DNA from: Agriotes lineatus
Lineage: Eukaryota; Arthropoda; Insecta; Coleoptera; Elateridae
Reading direction: 5' to 3'
DNA length: 64,000 nt
Assembly (NCBI GenBank): GCA_940337035.1
Contig: CALNHX010002709.1
Location: 1-64,000, forward strand
A program made the position numbers and the translations under genes. Below the pieces are notes generated by a model. The model was not told where the DNA came from. It worked only from the letters and a program-made list of their open reading frames with translations, and did not search any database. Positions 44,940-55,269 of this stretch are shown piece after piece; within the stretch, counting starts at the first letter, position 1, and each line of letters starts with the position of its first letter.

Positions 44940-45600
44940 AATTGGTAAGTTTTCCAAATGACGCTATTGGTTCCTGCTCCTTTTTCTTTCTGTAGACGTA
45001 CAAGATCGCTGATGTTTAATGAACATGTAAACGAACAGCGATAGAACATGTCGAGACAGGACGAATAACTAATACCATGCGAAAAGTTCCAAATTACAAG
45101 CATACGATACAAGTGGGGCAAAGATGTTGAGATTCGTTAATTTATCAAATATATGTCGTGCAGCAAATCCCACAATGTAGTATTAAACCCCCAAAAAATA
45201 TTCAAAGATAATTTTCTCTCAAACTCAACTTGTATGTGGATTTACTAAACTAAATGCAATTTTACAGTATCTGGTCGGATTATTCCACCAACCAGATCTA
45301 CACGCCATCAAATACAGACCAAAAATTGTTCTCAAATAGGAAGTGAATGGTAAGGGCTTTGAAGGTTAGCGAAATGTATACCAATATAACGCTATTGGTT
45401 TCTGCTACATTTTCTTTTTGAGAGGTATAAGATCTCTCAGGTGCAAATACAAATACAAATGAAAGGTACTAAAGTAGAAGGACAGGGTACAAGTGGGACA
45501 AAGATGTTGTGCCCTATTCATTCTTTAAATATATGTCATGCAGCAAATCCCACAATGTGGCTTTCTAATCCCAACAAATATTCGCTTATAATACCATGAG
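44940..45600. repeat. Tandem duplication, about 380-430-bp unit
   Basis: ACGCTATTGG (44961, 45389), ACAAGTGGG(G/A)CAAAGATGTTG (45109, 45489) and GCAGCAAATCCCACAATGT (about 45160 and 45541) occur twice in order. The first copy carries extra bases inside. At 45235-45400 lies a partial copy of the unit A/B left flank. Confidence 0.75.
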
Positions 45601-45602
45601 TA

Positions 45603-45755
45603 GTCAAGGTTATGTCGTTTATTTTTGCAGTAGTATCACGAATGTCCGTTGTGCTTTGATACGATTAGAACGAGTACACAAGCACTCGTCCTAATCCCAA
45701 GCGCCATAGACATGAGTAGTGATACCACAGCAAAAATAATCTACTTAACTTTCAC
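45603..45755. repeat. Hairpin MITE
   Basis: Arms 45603-45674 and 45683-45755 pair at roughly two thirds of positions around an 8-nt loop, with GAACGAGT opposite ACTCGTCC at the tip and TTATTTTTGC opposite GCAAAAATAA outside. Confidence 0.65.
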
Positions 45756-46843
45756 TAAGAAGGGTATTCGAACGAAACTATTTTTTCAAATTAGTTTTTA
45801 GCAAATCCAGCAACAAACCACGCAATTTTTAAGGTAACGGAAAACTAAAACTGGGGTTTTCTAATATCGTGTGTTCATTTAGAATAGGCCTTGGAAAGAA
45901 AGATAAAAAATCCTGTCATGTTTTAACTTAAGGCTGTAGGTGAATGCCAGATTGCATCTTGTTTATGAAAACATTTGTCACTGTGACAGGCAAAAGTTTA
46001 CATTGCATTAAGTTTACTTGTATCAAGCAAAAAGGAAAAAAAGATGGCATTTACACAACAACGACGAGTGTATTAATCATGCTGCGTATGAGTTTTTCAA
46101 CACATGATATAAACTACATTTGTTTAACATCATTACTTGAATACTTACTTGGAAGATATATCCGCTAATATTTTTTTATTTGGTTAAGAAACGAAAAATT
46201 CAGGATTTTCATTGGTACTTTCTTAAAAATGACAGGTGAAGTGAACATTGACATTAAATTTCTAACAAATGAAGCTAATGTGAGAACTTTATAGTATTTG
46301 GCCTAATTACTAACGATTAACAAAAATCCATGATTATTCTACCGACTAAATCTGAACATCAAACACAGACGAAATATAATTATGAAAGAGGGCTTTAATT
46401 GTTAGGAAAATGCATGCAGTGCTAATAGTACTAATTAAAAAATTGGCAAACTTCAAAGTGTGCCTTATAATGCAAGTCGCAATACTGTATACAGTAACTT
46501 TAAATGTTTTGTAAGTAGTGTTATTAAGTATCAAGATGTTAGCTTAAAGCCGAATATTTATTTACCTACTTCTTCCATTATTTTTATTAACAACATATTT
46601 TATTTAGTTGTAAGTACTTTCTAAATTACCTAACTATTTTTTTTTTATTGAAGTATTTGTCAGATCAACATTTTAGGTGTTATACATGACAGTTTTAATC
46701 TAGTTACAATAGTATCGAGATTGACATGAAATGTGTTGTGACTTAATAGTTAACATATTAAGATGATAATATATATTAACTGCGTTTTCTTTTACATGGG
46801 GGGTGGTAGTGGAGCCCCAGTGGGTCTTGCGAGTGTTCTATGA

Positions 46844-49210
46844 TTAGTTGCTATGGTCTGAGATCATATCTTGAGGGAGTTGCCTCTTTAGTCTACGATG
46901 GATATTGCGCTCTCCAAGGTTAAAGTGTGTCGCGCCTTCGCATTTGTTAATTTTTGAGAAGAAGTTCGCCGTGGTCATGGTTAAAAAGTTTTGGATTGAT
47001 GAGACTCCTAGTTCGTGGTGAAGTTGCGTATTGCGGATGAACCATGGAGCATTCACTGCTATACGTAATACTTTATTCTGAAATCTCTGAAGTTTTAAAA
47101 TGTTTGCTTTGGATGTATTGCTCCAAACAGGGGAAGCATAAAGTGCAAGTGGTCTGAGGAGAGATTTATACAGGAGAATCGTGCATTCTGGTCTGATCGG
47201 GGTTCTTCGATTGATGACCGGGTACAGTTGCCTTAGCCTATTGTGACACTGCGTTAGCTTTTGATTGATGTGAAAGCTCCAGGTAAGTCTTGTATCAAGG
47301 TGTACTCCAAGATATTTAATTGCGGAGTCTCTGGGGTTCCAGGGTATCGTGATTTCATTTATACTGATAACCGGCGGATCGTCCATTTTTCTTAATGTGA
47401 AGATTTTGCCTTGACATTTGGTTGGATTGATTTTAATATTCCAGCTTTTGAGCCATTTACAGTATTTATCCACAGCAATTTGCAGTTGTTGAATAGCCGC
47501 TTCTAGGTTTGTGTTTTGCGTGATGATTGCAGCATCATCTGCGAACGTTGCCATTGTTGCTGGGAGTTGAGGAGAGTCTGAGGTGTATATATTGAAAAGA
47601 AGCGGACCGAGGACGCTGCCTTGTGGGACTCCCGCCCGTATGTTTTTAATTTCTGATGTTGCAGCGTTAATTTTAACAACAAAGGATCGATTTTCCAGGA
47701 AGGAAAAGGTAATGACTAGGAGATATCCTGGTATGTCATGATCGGTGAGTTTCTTCTTAAGGCCTTCAATCCAAACCTTATCGAAGGCTTGGGCGACGTC
47801 CATGAGGACCATGGTGGTATAGCATCTATTTTCAAAGCCAGTTTCTATTAGCTCTGTAATTCTTAGTAGCTGGTGGCTGGTCGAGTGTCCCTTTCTGAAT
47901 CCGAATTGATAGGGGGGAAGGTTTTGAAGTGTATTAACTGCTTTGGATAGACGGGCATAAATTACTTTTTCGAGTAACTTGGAGAGAGTAGTTAGCAGGC
48001 TGGTCGGTCTGTAGCCTGAAATTTGATCTTTATTCTTTCCAGGTTTGGGAATCATAATGATTTGAGCGTGCTTCCACCTTTGATTGAAATAACCTAGCCT
48101 TAGACCTGCATTTATAAGGGTTGCAAGATATGCTAAGCATTTGTCAGTTAAGTGTTTGAGCACTAGGTTAGGTATTAGATCATGCCCGGGAGATTTGTGT
48201 TTGGGTAATGATTTGATGAATTCGTCTAGCTCTTGAGGAGATGTTGGCTGCATGTTGCCTGAGTTGACTGGGTGATGAGTCTCGATGTGGTTGATAATAT
48301 GGGCTACTTGTGTGGGGGTGCAGGTAATCTCTGGCGTGAGGGTCCACTCAAGATGATTGGCAAATGCTGCTGCTTTTTCGTTATCTGTGTAGTAGTTATT
48401 ATTGGTTGTTTTGATTGTAGGGATTTCTTGGGGGCTTTTTAACATTTTTCTTGTGGTTTTCCACATCCCTGGGTCCCCGGGGCCGATGTCTGCAATATAT
48501 TTGCGATAGGTCTGTATCCTGTAGTCGTCCAGATCCCGTTTTAGCTGATATGTGAGTTTATTCAGTTGTCTTTTAATTTCAGGGCTTCTTGTTCGTTGCC
48601 ATAGTCTTCTGATTTGGCTTCGGCGCTTAATAAGGTCGACAATGTAACGTGGGGGGAGATTATAATCAGGTTTACGGTATCTGGGCTTGCTTATAGTTGC
48701 CGTTTTGGCAGCGCCAACTATTGATGTAGTGATACTAGAGACAGTTACGTCGATATCTTCTTGATTATTAAGAACTCCCATTTTAGCGAGATTGTGATTT
48801 AGGGTGTCTTGAAAGAGGTCCCAGTTGATTGGACCTTCAGTTAATCTTTCTAACGGTGGTTTAGGTTTCGGAGAGCTGTCAAAGGTAATTAGTATAGGTA
48901 AGTGGTCTGAGTTTAACTCAGAGATTACACTTTGTGAGATATGCTTTGTGAAATTTTTTTGCATGACTATATCCAGTATGTCTGGTTGATAATCAACTCT
49001 GTATGGGAAGTAGGTAAATTCTTCTGGTGCTAAGACTTGGAAGCCATGATTGACTGATAATTGTTCAAGTTTCACACCAGCGGGGTTGGTTGCTCTGCAA
49101 CCCCATGCTGTTAGTTTGCTGTTGAGATCTCCCATCATCAGTATCGGTTCAGATGTATTGAATAAGGTTTTGAACCTCATATAGTTTCTTATTGGGTTGC
49201 TTGTACGCAC
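46844..49210 (-). pseudogene. Jockey ORF2, endonuclease end and reverse transcriptase
   Basis: The frame of 788 codons takes up the endonuclease at FKTLFNTSEP, with MMGDLNSK and the SDHLPILI block. The reverse transcriptase follows: SLPKHKSPGHDLIPN, IMIPKPGK, the GYRPTSLL block, FGFRKGHST, MDVAQAFDKVW, GVPQGSVLGPLLF and the catalytic FADDAAI (about residue 560). A thumb and C-terminal region without RNase H follow, as in Jockey. There are no internal stops, so the only lesion is the upstream frameshift. Confidence 0.92.
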
Positions 49211-49553
49211 TTATGATTGTGAGGCTACTTGTGTCGTTTAGTTTAATTTTTACTCCAATCGTTTCTAGCGTAGGATTAAGGGGAGCTGGGGTTGGGATGT
49301 GATAAATTTTTTGTTTAATAATGATAGCTACACCGCCTGACGCCTTTAGTGCGTTTCTATCTTTGCGATAGACCTTGTAGCCAGTAATTTTGAAAACTTC
49401 ATTTGGGGTTAGGTGAGTTTCGGTTATGCAGGCTATGTCAACTCGATGTCTGGCTAGAAAGGCTATTAGTGTAGATCGTTGTGATACTATTCCATTGGCG
49501 TTCCAGTTGAGAATTGTTGAAATTTCGACTATTCTTTGTGAATTAGTGTCCAT
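49149..49553 (-). pseudogene. Jockey ORF2, start of the endonuclease
   Basis: The 134-codon frame begins with a Met overlapping ORF1 and shows LNWNANGIVSQRS, DIACITETHL (catalytic Glu) and the GGVAIII block, the first half of the apurinic-endonuclease-like domain. After SAYKQPNKKLYEV the frame departs; the continuation lies in the frame of 46844-49210. A single-base shift near 49170 explains the break. Confidence 0.88.
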
Positions 49554-50729
49554 TTAGGAATAAGGGAAGGATGGTGTTTACTATAAAGGTTTTGATTACA
49601 GGAAGGTATGGAGTTAATAAGTCCAATAAGATTTTTGCAAAGTCGTTGGAGGGAGCAGATTCAGATGGTTGGTGAGATGTGCTTGGCGAGATATTTGGTA
49701 TATTTTTAATAACATTTTGCACTCTATTGGCGTAGGTTTGGTTTTCATTGACGTAGGCATTGTTGGGGTTTGCTCGATAGGTGTTACTGTTACTCTGACG
49801 CTTCATTTGCAGTTCTTTGTGGTGGCTACACCCTCGATAGCTTGCTGCGTGCTCACCACCGCAGTTTTCACACGTTGGTTTTTCATTGGCTGCTTTTTTG
49901 CAGGCAGCGTGATGATGGGCTCCTGCACATTTAACACATTTCGGTTGGAGGGTAAAGTAGTTTTTCGTGTGGCCGTACTTTTGACACCTATGACATTGTG
50001 GTATGTTGGATGCTCTCTTTCTCGGTTCCACAGTGACGATGGAGTGAAATATTTGTTTGAGCTTGAAGATTTGCTTACCTTCGTCGTTGTCCTTTAGTTC
50101 GACCGCACAGATTGGTAATGGCCTTTTTTCTTTGGTTAATAAGCGGGTTATGCTGATAATTGGTAAGGATTTTAGGGCCTCTCCAATTTCTTCTTTAGTT
50201 AACGACAGAGGCAAATTTTTAATCACTACTGACAAGGGTTTGCTATTAGGATTTCGGAATGTGTAATAGGGAATTTCGTTGGTTTTGTAAAAGTTAGTGA
50301 GGATACGATAATCGTCCTCTTCAGTTAAATTGATTCGGATTGAGTTTTGATTGTATAATGTTGTAAATTTTCCTTTGACTGATTTTTCGATGTCGGCTAC
50401 CAGCGCAGTATGATTTATTTGGTTAGGTAAATAAATTGGCGGGATTTTAATTTTGTTAACAGTTGGTGACTGCTGAATAGCTTCATTGGCATCTTGTTTG
50501 CTTTGTTGACTTTTGTTGGTATTATCGGCATTTTGGGAAAGGTTGTAGTATTGGTTTTGTTTAAGTTCATCGGTTGACCAAAGGTATCTCTTTTGCACCT
50601 CATTAATGGGTGGCGTTAGGTCATCTGATTTGCGCTTAGACGCTTGATTTTGCAGGTTGGTTTCGTTTTTGTTAGTATTTCCATTTATATTCGTATTGGC
50701 GTTTAATAAATAACTGATGGAATTTACTC
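49543..50729 (-). CDS. Jockey ORF1 (gag-like zinc-knuckle protein)
   Basis: The frame is open from about 50729 to the stop at 49543, roughly 395 codons, but I find no ATG before the central part; a GTG stands at 50598. Residues about 60-200 form an RRM-like gag region (VVIKNLPLSLTKEEIGEAL). Three knuckles follow: CHRCQKYGHTKNYF (fourth ligand Cys changed to Phe), CVKCAGAHHHAAC and CENCGGEHAASYRGC. The protein binds LINE RNA. It overlaps the ORF2 start by 11 bp. The altered ligand and unclear start suggest partial decay. Confidence 0.8.
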
Positions 50730-50922
50730 ACAGCGATTTTGAGGTTGGTTATCTGCAGAGGTCAAGTTGAGCCGCAATATCGGAGCACACGCGTTGCGTC
50801 CGCACCGTTTCACGACTTGTTCTCGAATCACCTAACTATTTAAGTAGAATGAGTTTGCAAGCAATATTACACGTAACAAATGCGAATTTCAATATCTGAT
50901 TATCTTTGTCAACGATTTTTAA

Positions 50923-50928
50923 TTTATT
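50923..50928 (-). terminator. Polyadenylation signal of gene B
   Basis: AATAAA on the coding strand, matching the position behind gene A. The Jockey insertion at 50829 lies a further 95 bp downstream and leaves it intact. Confidence 0.7.
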
Positions 50929-51042
50929 GAAAAACAATATAAATAAATACATAAATATCAAAATACATAAAATCGTTTAAAACGAACTTCTTACTTGAAA
51001 GAAGTACATTTAACGATATAAAATTCTATATTTACTATCACA

Positions 51043-51822
51043 TTAGAAGGATGCCGAAACTTCAACTCCCACCTGATGTACAGGCGTCCTTCCATGTCCT
51101 GCAGTCGTCTGTCCAGTAGCACTGAGTTGCACGCCACCACTCTTCACAATGGGAACAGAACCACCAAGGCTTGTAACTGCAGAGGCCCCATTACTCTGCG
51201 AAGTGGTCAAAAACGCAGTGGCGCCGGTGTTCTTATTCGAATAATTGATACCAGCACTGTTAGTTTCCGGGCCAACGGGTTTCAAATTTTTGTCTAAGGA
51301 TCGGTCGTGCTGCAGGTATGCGCTTACCTCGTGTCCTGGATTGTTTATGATTCCCACCACTCCCTTCAACGTGCCTGAACCACCAATTCCAGGAATGGCA
51401 TCGACTCTTCCACTAACGCCATTCCCGTTTTGGGAAAGCACATCCACTCCGATATTAACCGTTTTGGGGCTAACAAGCCCTTTGGCATCATGGGTTTGCG
51501 AAATCGTGGCTTGCGCTGGTCCTAGTTGTGCACCAACTTTCTCCGAATATCCACCGTTCTCAAACTGGTTCAAATTTCTGATTGCAGCTATTGGTGGTGG
51601 AACGGCTAGTGTTGGCAGTGATGGCAAGGAGGCCCCAGCTCCAACAGTGACGGGGCTGCTGAAGCGCCTGGCGTTATGAATTTGAGAACGGGAACCCCAC
51701 AGTGGATCTGGTCTGCACCTAGGATCGAACCTATTAGGAGCCCATGGGCACTCTAACTGCGCTGATGCTTGTGAGTAAATAAACGTTGCAATGGTTGCAA
51801 TAAGTACAATCCTTGAAGCCAT
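51043..51822 (-). CDS. Attacin/gloverin-like antimicrobial peptide (gene B)
   Basis: 259 aa from the Met at 51822 (an in-frame Met 13 codons upstream lies in the presumed 5' UTR). Signal peptide MASRIVLIATIATFIYSQAS. The N-terminal mature region keeps the two Cys and the PPP of gene A, but differs at about 19 of 60 residues. Residues 83-259, the Gly-rich domain, differ at about 5 positions only (Ser/Arg, Val/Leu, Ile/Ser, Val/Leu, Met/Thr). This is a secreted immune effector by family. It sits in unit B, with a LINE ending about 200 bp past the stop, beyond its AATAAA signal (50923-50928). Confidence 0.78.
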   Translation of the reverse strand: MASRIVLIATIATFIYSQASAQLECPWAPNRFDPRCRPDPLWGSRSQIHNARRFSSPVTVGAGASLPSLPTLAVPPPIAAIRNLNQFENGGYSEKVGAQLGPAQATISQTHDAKGLVSPKTVNIGVDVLSQNGNGVSGRVDAIPGIGGSGTLKGVVGIINNPGHEVSAYLQHDRSLDKNLKPVGPETNSAGINYSNKNTGATAFLTTSQSNGASAVTSLGGSVPIVKSGGVQLSATGQTTAGHGRTPVHQVGVEVSASF

Positions 51823-51902
51823 TGTGGGTAGTAATAATTGTATTTTATTATGCTTTCTCAAACTATGGAGAACAACTGTTTTGGCACTCCTGCTGCTTAA
51901 GC

Positions 51903-52078
51903 TTTATATACCAATTTTTGTCTTGGATTAACATGCACCACAATGTGAGGGTCTTCCCCCTGTACTGTAAGTTCCTGGTATTTTCCTGTGCGGTATACGA
52001 AAACAACTGGAATCAAACAATTCTTATCGTTAAAGTTTATACGCAACCAGCAACATAGTCCAATTTCTGATCAGATAA
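51903..52078 (-). promoter_or_regulatory. Immune-type promoter of gene B
   Basis: On the coding strand: TATA box GGTATATAAA (51912-51903), kappaB-like GGGGGAAGACCC (51960-51949), and GATA motifs at 52023-52028 and 52074-52078. Order and spacing repeat those of gene A. The kappaB site differs in its centre, which could change the preferred Rel dimer. Confidence 0.68.
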
Positions 52079-52890
52079 ACTCTTGGTGAAGATACCGTAT
52101 TATTATTAACTATGTTATTACGCAGTGCAATAAAATTACCAGGTTGATACGTCATTTACAGATTTTAGTAGGAATGACCTTCTAGCAGAAAAAAACAAAC
52201 ACAAGTAATTTAAAATAGTATCAGATTTAAAGTGTTTATGTAACATTCTCTGAGAGGTAAATGTCGGTGTTAATGGTATTCCATAATATTTACTGCATGG
52301 TTATACAAATTAAGTACATGTTTTTATAAAATTTATTACAATTTATAGCAAAATTTTAAAAATTTAAATTTTTCTAGCCTGCATCTTATAAGTTGTGAAA
52401 AGTAAAAATGTTTACAAGGTTTACAGACGCACAACTATTATTAGCTCTATTTGGAGTTTTTAGTAGAGTAATTTTAGGACAGGAATCTTTACTATGAAAA
52501 TAAATCCATGTGCGCTTTTAGATCATTTCTAACTATGCCAATGTACTTATTTCCTTGAAAAACTAGGATGTAACCGTAGAATTTCAAACAAAATGTTTCA
52601 AAATAATACTCAAATTGTCATGACTGCATAGGCTCATTTGTGGGTGGGCCAGCTGGAGTGAAAACGCCCTGGGTTCTATACAAAATTTTATATTCATTAA
52701 TTCTTACTAAGGGACGTCAATGAGTCTTTAATACAACAAATATGAACACAGAAATGAGAATTCATAACCTCAAAAGTTTAGTAAAAATCACCATTATTTG
52801 AAATGCATACCGGTAACGGCTAGGTTATACATGTTTGCAGCAACTAAAACCTACATATCATTCAGAAAATCTATAATAGTCAACAATATA

Positions 52891-54366
52891 AGTAGTGTTG
52901 TTATGCCAGTTCTGGCGCACAGTAGGTGACGACGTTGCCCTAGGTCAGTACTGTAAGTCACGACCTTGTCCTAGGTCAGTACTGCAAGTAGGTCACGTAC
53001 TTGATGCGTATGACTTATGAAGGGGTAGGGGGTGCTGCCAAAAATGTGAAATACTTTCGTCTCGATGAGGCTGCCGGTATACATAAGTATATAATTTAAC
53101 GAAGATCTTATGGGATGTGTAATGATATGGAGCGAAACAGAGATGTATTGAAGAATAGATGTAATAGCAGTAGTCGAACGCTGCTCTGTTATATGAGACT
53201 GTCAGCATACGTGAGACGATGAGAGAGAGAGCGTTCTTATGGCAGCTTCTAGTGAGAGAAGAAGATGTAATTAGAGTATGGATAAGATATAAAAGCAGAC
53301 AAACACTGCTCTATTATTAAAAATAGGGTTCCATGGCCGCACATTTCCAGCAGTGAACAATCGCGTGTAATTTATGGTTTAAACCAGGGGTTCTCAAACT
53401 ATTTTAGACACTGTACCCCTTTTTACCAACAAAAAGTTTTGGGTACCCCTTATCAGTAAGTAAACTGAAATATAAAAAAAAATCTTCAACCTTTGATTTA
53501 GTAGGTATAGTTTTAACCTGTGTAACTCAATTACGCGTCATGTTTAAATAAAACAAAGAGATATTGCTTACATACATTTTTATTATATTAAACACAAAAA
53601 GGGGGGGGGGGAGTGTACATCACATCAGCTGATGCACTCTGTCCACCCGTCTACCGTCGTGCCACCACTATATATAATTTTTGACTTATACAGGGCGAGT
53701 CAAAAATTTAAAAATTTTCAAAACCTTATATTTTCGCTAAAACTTCTTTTTTTTTGTGGAAAATTATACAGGGTAATACAAAAGGTCATTTTTTATGCAG
53801 AATTTTATTATACCCAATGCCATAGAAGTTTACACTTCTCCCGTGTGGTCTTAAACACACAACTAATTTTTCCCCTATTTAAATTTAAAGGTTTGTTTTA
53901 TTTTTTGTTGGCCTGCCACGTACCCCCTAAAATATTTCGCGTACCCCCAAGGGGTACGCGTACCACACTTTGAGAACCACTGGTTTAAACAATGCCAAAT
54001 GTAGCAATGGGTAAGTGTAATTTAACATAATATTTTTCGAGAAATTTCTATTTTCTTTGGGGTTTTGCATACCTATATCCCAATGGTCCACCGACTTTGC
54101 CATCATAGACGTCCGTATTAGTAACGGGGGCGACAGCAGGAGCAGACATTTTATTTTTGATTATTTTCATTTTAGAGGAGAAACCGATAATGTGACCACA
54201 ATTTATTCAACATATTGTGTACAATATGAGTCAATCAAAATCTGTTTTTGTAGATCGTGACCTACTTACAGTACTGACCTAGGACAAGGTCGTGACCTAC
54301 TTATGCTACTGACCTAGGGCAACGTCGTGACCAACTGTGCTCCAGAACCAGCATATCACCACTACT
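52891..54366. mobile_element. 1.48-kb TIR transposon with repetitive termini
   Basis: Terminal inverted repeats of about 105 bp start AGTAGTGTTGTTATGCC. Inside each are 2-3 tandem copies of a 32-bp unit containing GTCACGACCTTGTCCTAGGT. AATATA on both sides (52885-52890 and 54367-54372) may be a 6-bp target duplication. Unit A lacks it. There is no transposase frame. It carries a nested hAT MITE (53385-53982). Confidence 0.82.
53385..53982. mobile_element. hAT-type MITE with perfect 8-bp target duplication
   Basis: The ends CAGGGGTTCTCAAA and TTTGAGAACCACTG are inverted. GTTTAAAC flanks it at 53377-53384 and 53983-53990, as expected for hAT. Subterminal GTACCCC words occur on both sides. An 11-G run lies at 53601-53611. 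It has no transposase, so it depends on a hAT element elsewhere. Confidence 0.92.
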
Positions 54367-54372
54367 AATATA

Positions 54373-54919
54373 CGATATAAATAACTTTAACAAATTAAAC
54401 TCAGCGTGTATCGTGTCATCAGATGAAAGCAATTCGATCGACAAGATGCAAGAAGTCATGAGATTTTGAGAAGTTTCGAAGTTAAAATACTCTCCCACGC
54501 CAAAGCTACGGCACAAGAAAGCGAAACGGAATGAAACGGCAAGAAAACACGGCCGTATGAACTTACGTCGAAAGGAAAATTTAGGTTGGTAAAGAAAACG
54601 GCGATGATCTCCCGTAATACGGCTAACTAATCCGTCATTTTGACGAAGAATTACTCTACAAAAGGTAGCTTCCAAATTGAATCCACATACTAGTGAGTAA
54701 GGCGATAAATAAACTACACCATAGAAAGAAACTACACCATAGAAAGTACATACATTTCCACAGTTAGGAAGCGAAAGGAAAGACGCTGAAGTATTACATC
54801 TCCGCAAGCCTAAAACCATATTTAGTCGAACCATGGCCAAAGTGGACATCCCCCAGCTGGTACATTTTTTCGCTATGACGTAATCAAAAATAGCGGCCGC
54901 TCAGTTACAAAATTGCTGC
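54373..54919. other. Unassigned sequence specific to unit B
   Basis: A 182-codon minus-strand frame (54301-54849) crosses this region, but its 3' end lies in the transposon terminus and it shows no recognisable domain. I treat it as chance. The 5' part of this stretch has no counterpart in unit A. Confidence 0.4.
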
Positions 54920-55269
54920 TAATATTTGGTCGATTTTTATTAAACTTGCACTTTTTATATCAATTTGACCTTAATGAAGCTACTGGAAGGGGTTTGCGGT
55001 TCAAATAACCTGTTAGAAATACTCGAAGTCTCTACATTTCAACTTACTATAAGTTTATTTTTAGGTTATTAATTAGTATTTTAATTCGGTTGCCATAAAA
55101 TTGTCAAGAGTGTCAAAAGACATTGTAACACTTTAAATCAGTTGAAAACCAGTACATCATATGTAATAAAAGTGACTGTAGTGTGATATGAACTAAAATG
55201 GTATAGAAAAAATCAAAGCAGCTGGGAAATTACGAAATTATATTGGGAAATTACGAAATTATATTGTTG

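Larger units (their letters stand above)
46640..50829 (-). mobile_element. Jockey-type LINE with 12-bp target-site duplication
   Basis: ACCTAACTATTT flanks it at 46628-46639 and 50830-50841, and unit A shows the empty site (CCAACTATTTAAGCAG). The minus-strand order is 5' UTR, ORF1 (to 49543), ORF2 (49553-46844), 3' UTR and poly(A) (T-run after 46640). It is about 4.19 kb, near full length. ORF2 has one frameshift, and ORF1 lacks an obvious AUG. It inserted after the duplication, downstream of gene B. Confidence 0.93.

Noticed and set aside
54301..54849. 182-codon minus-strand frame
   Set aside because: Part of it lies in the inverted terminal repeat of a transposon; hydrophobic/basic composition without motifs.
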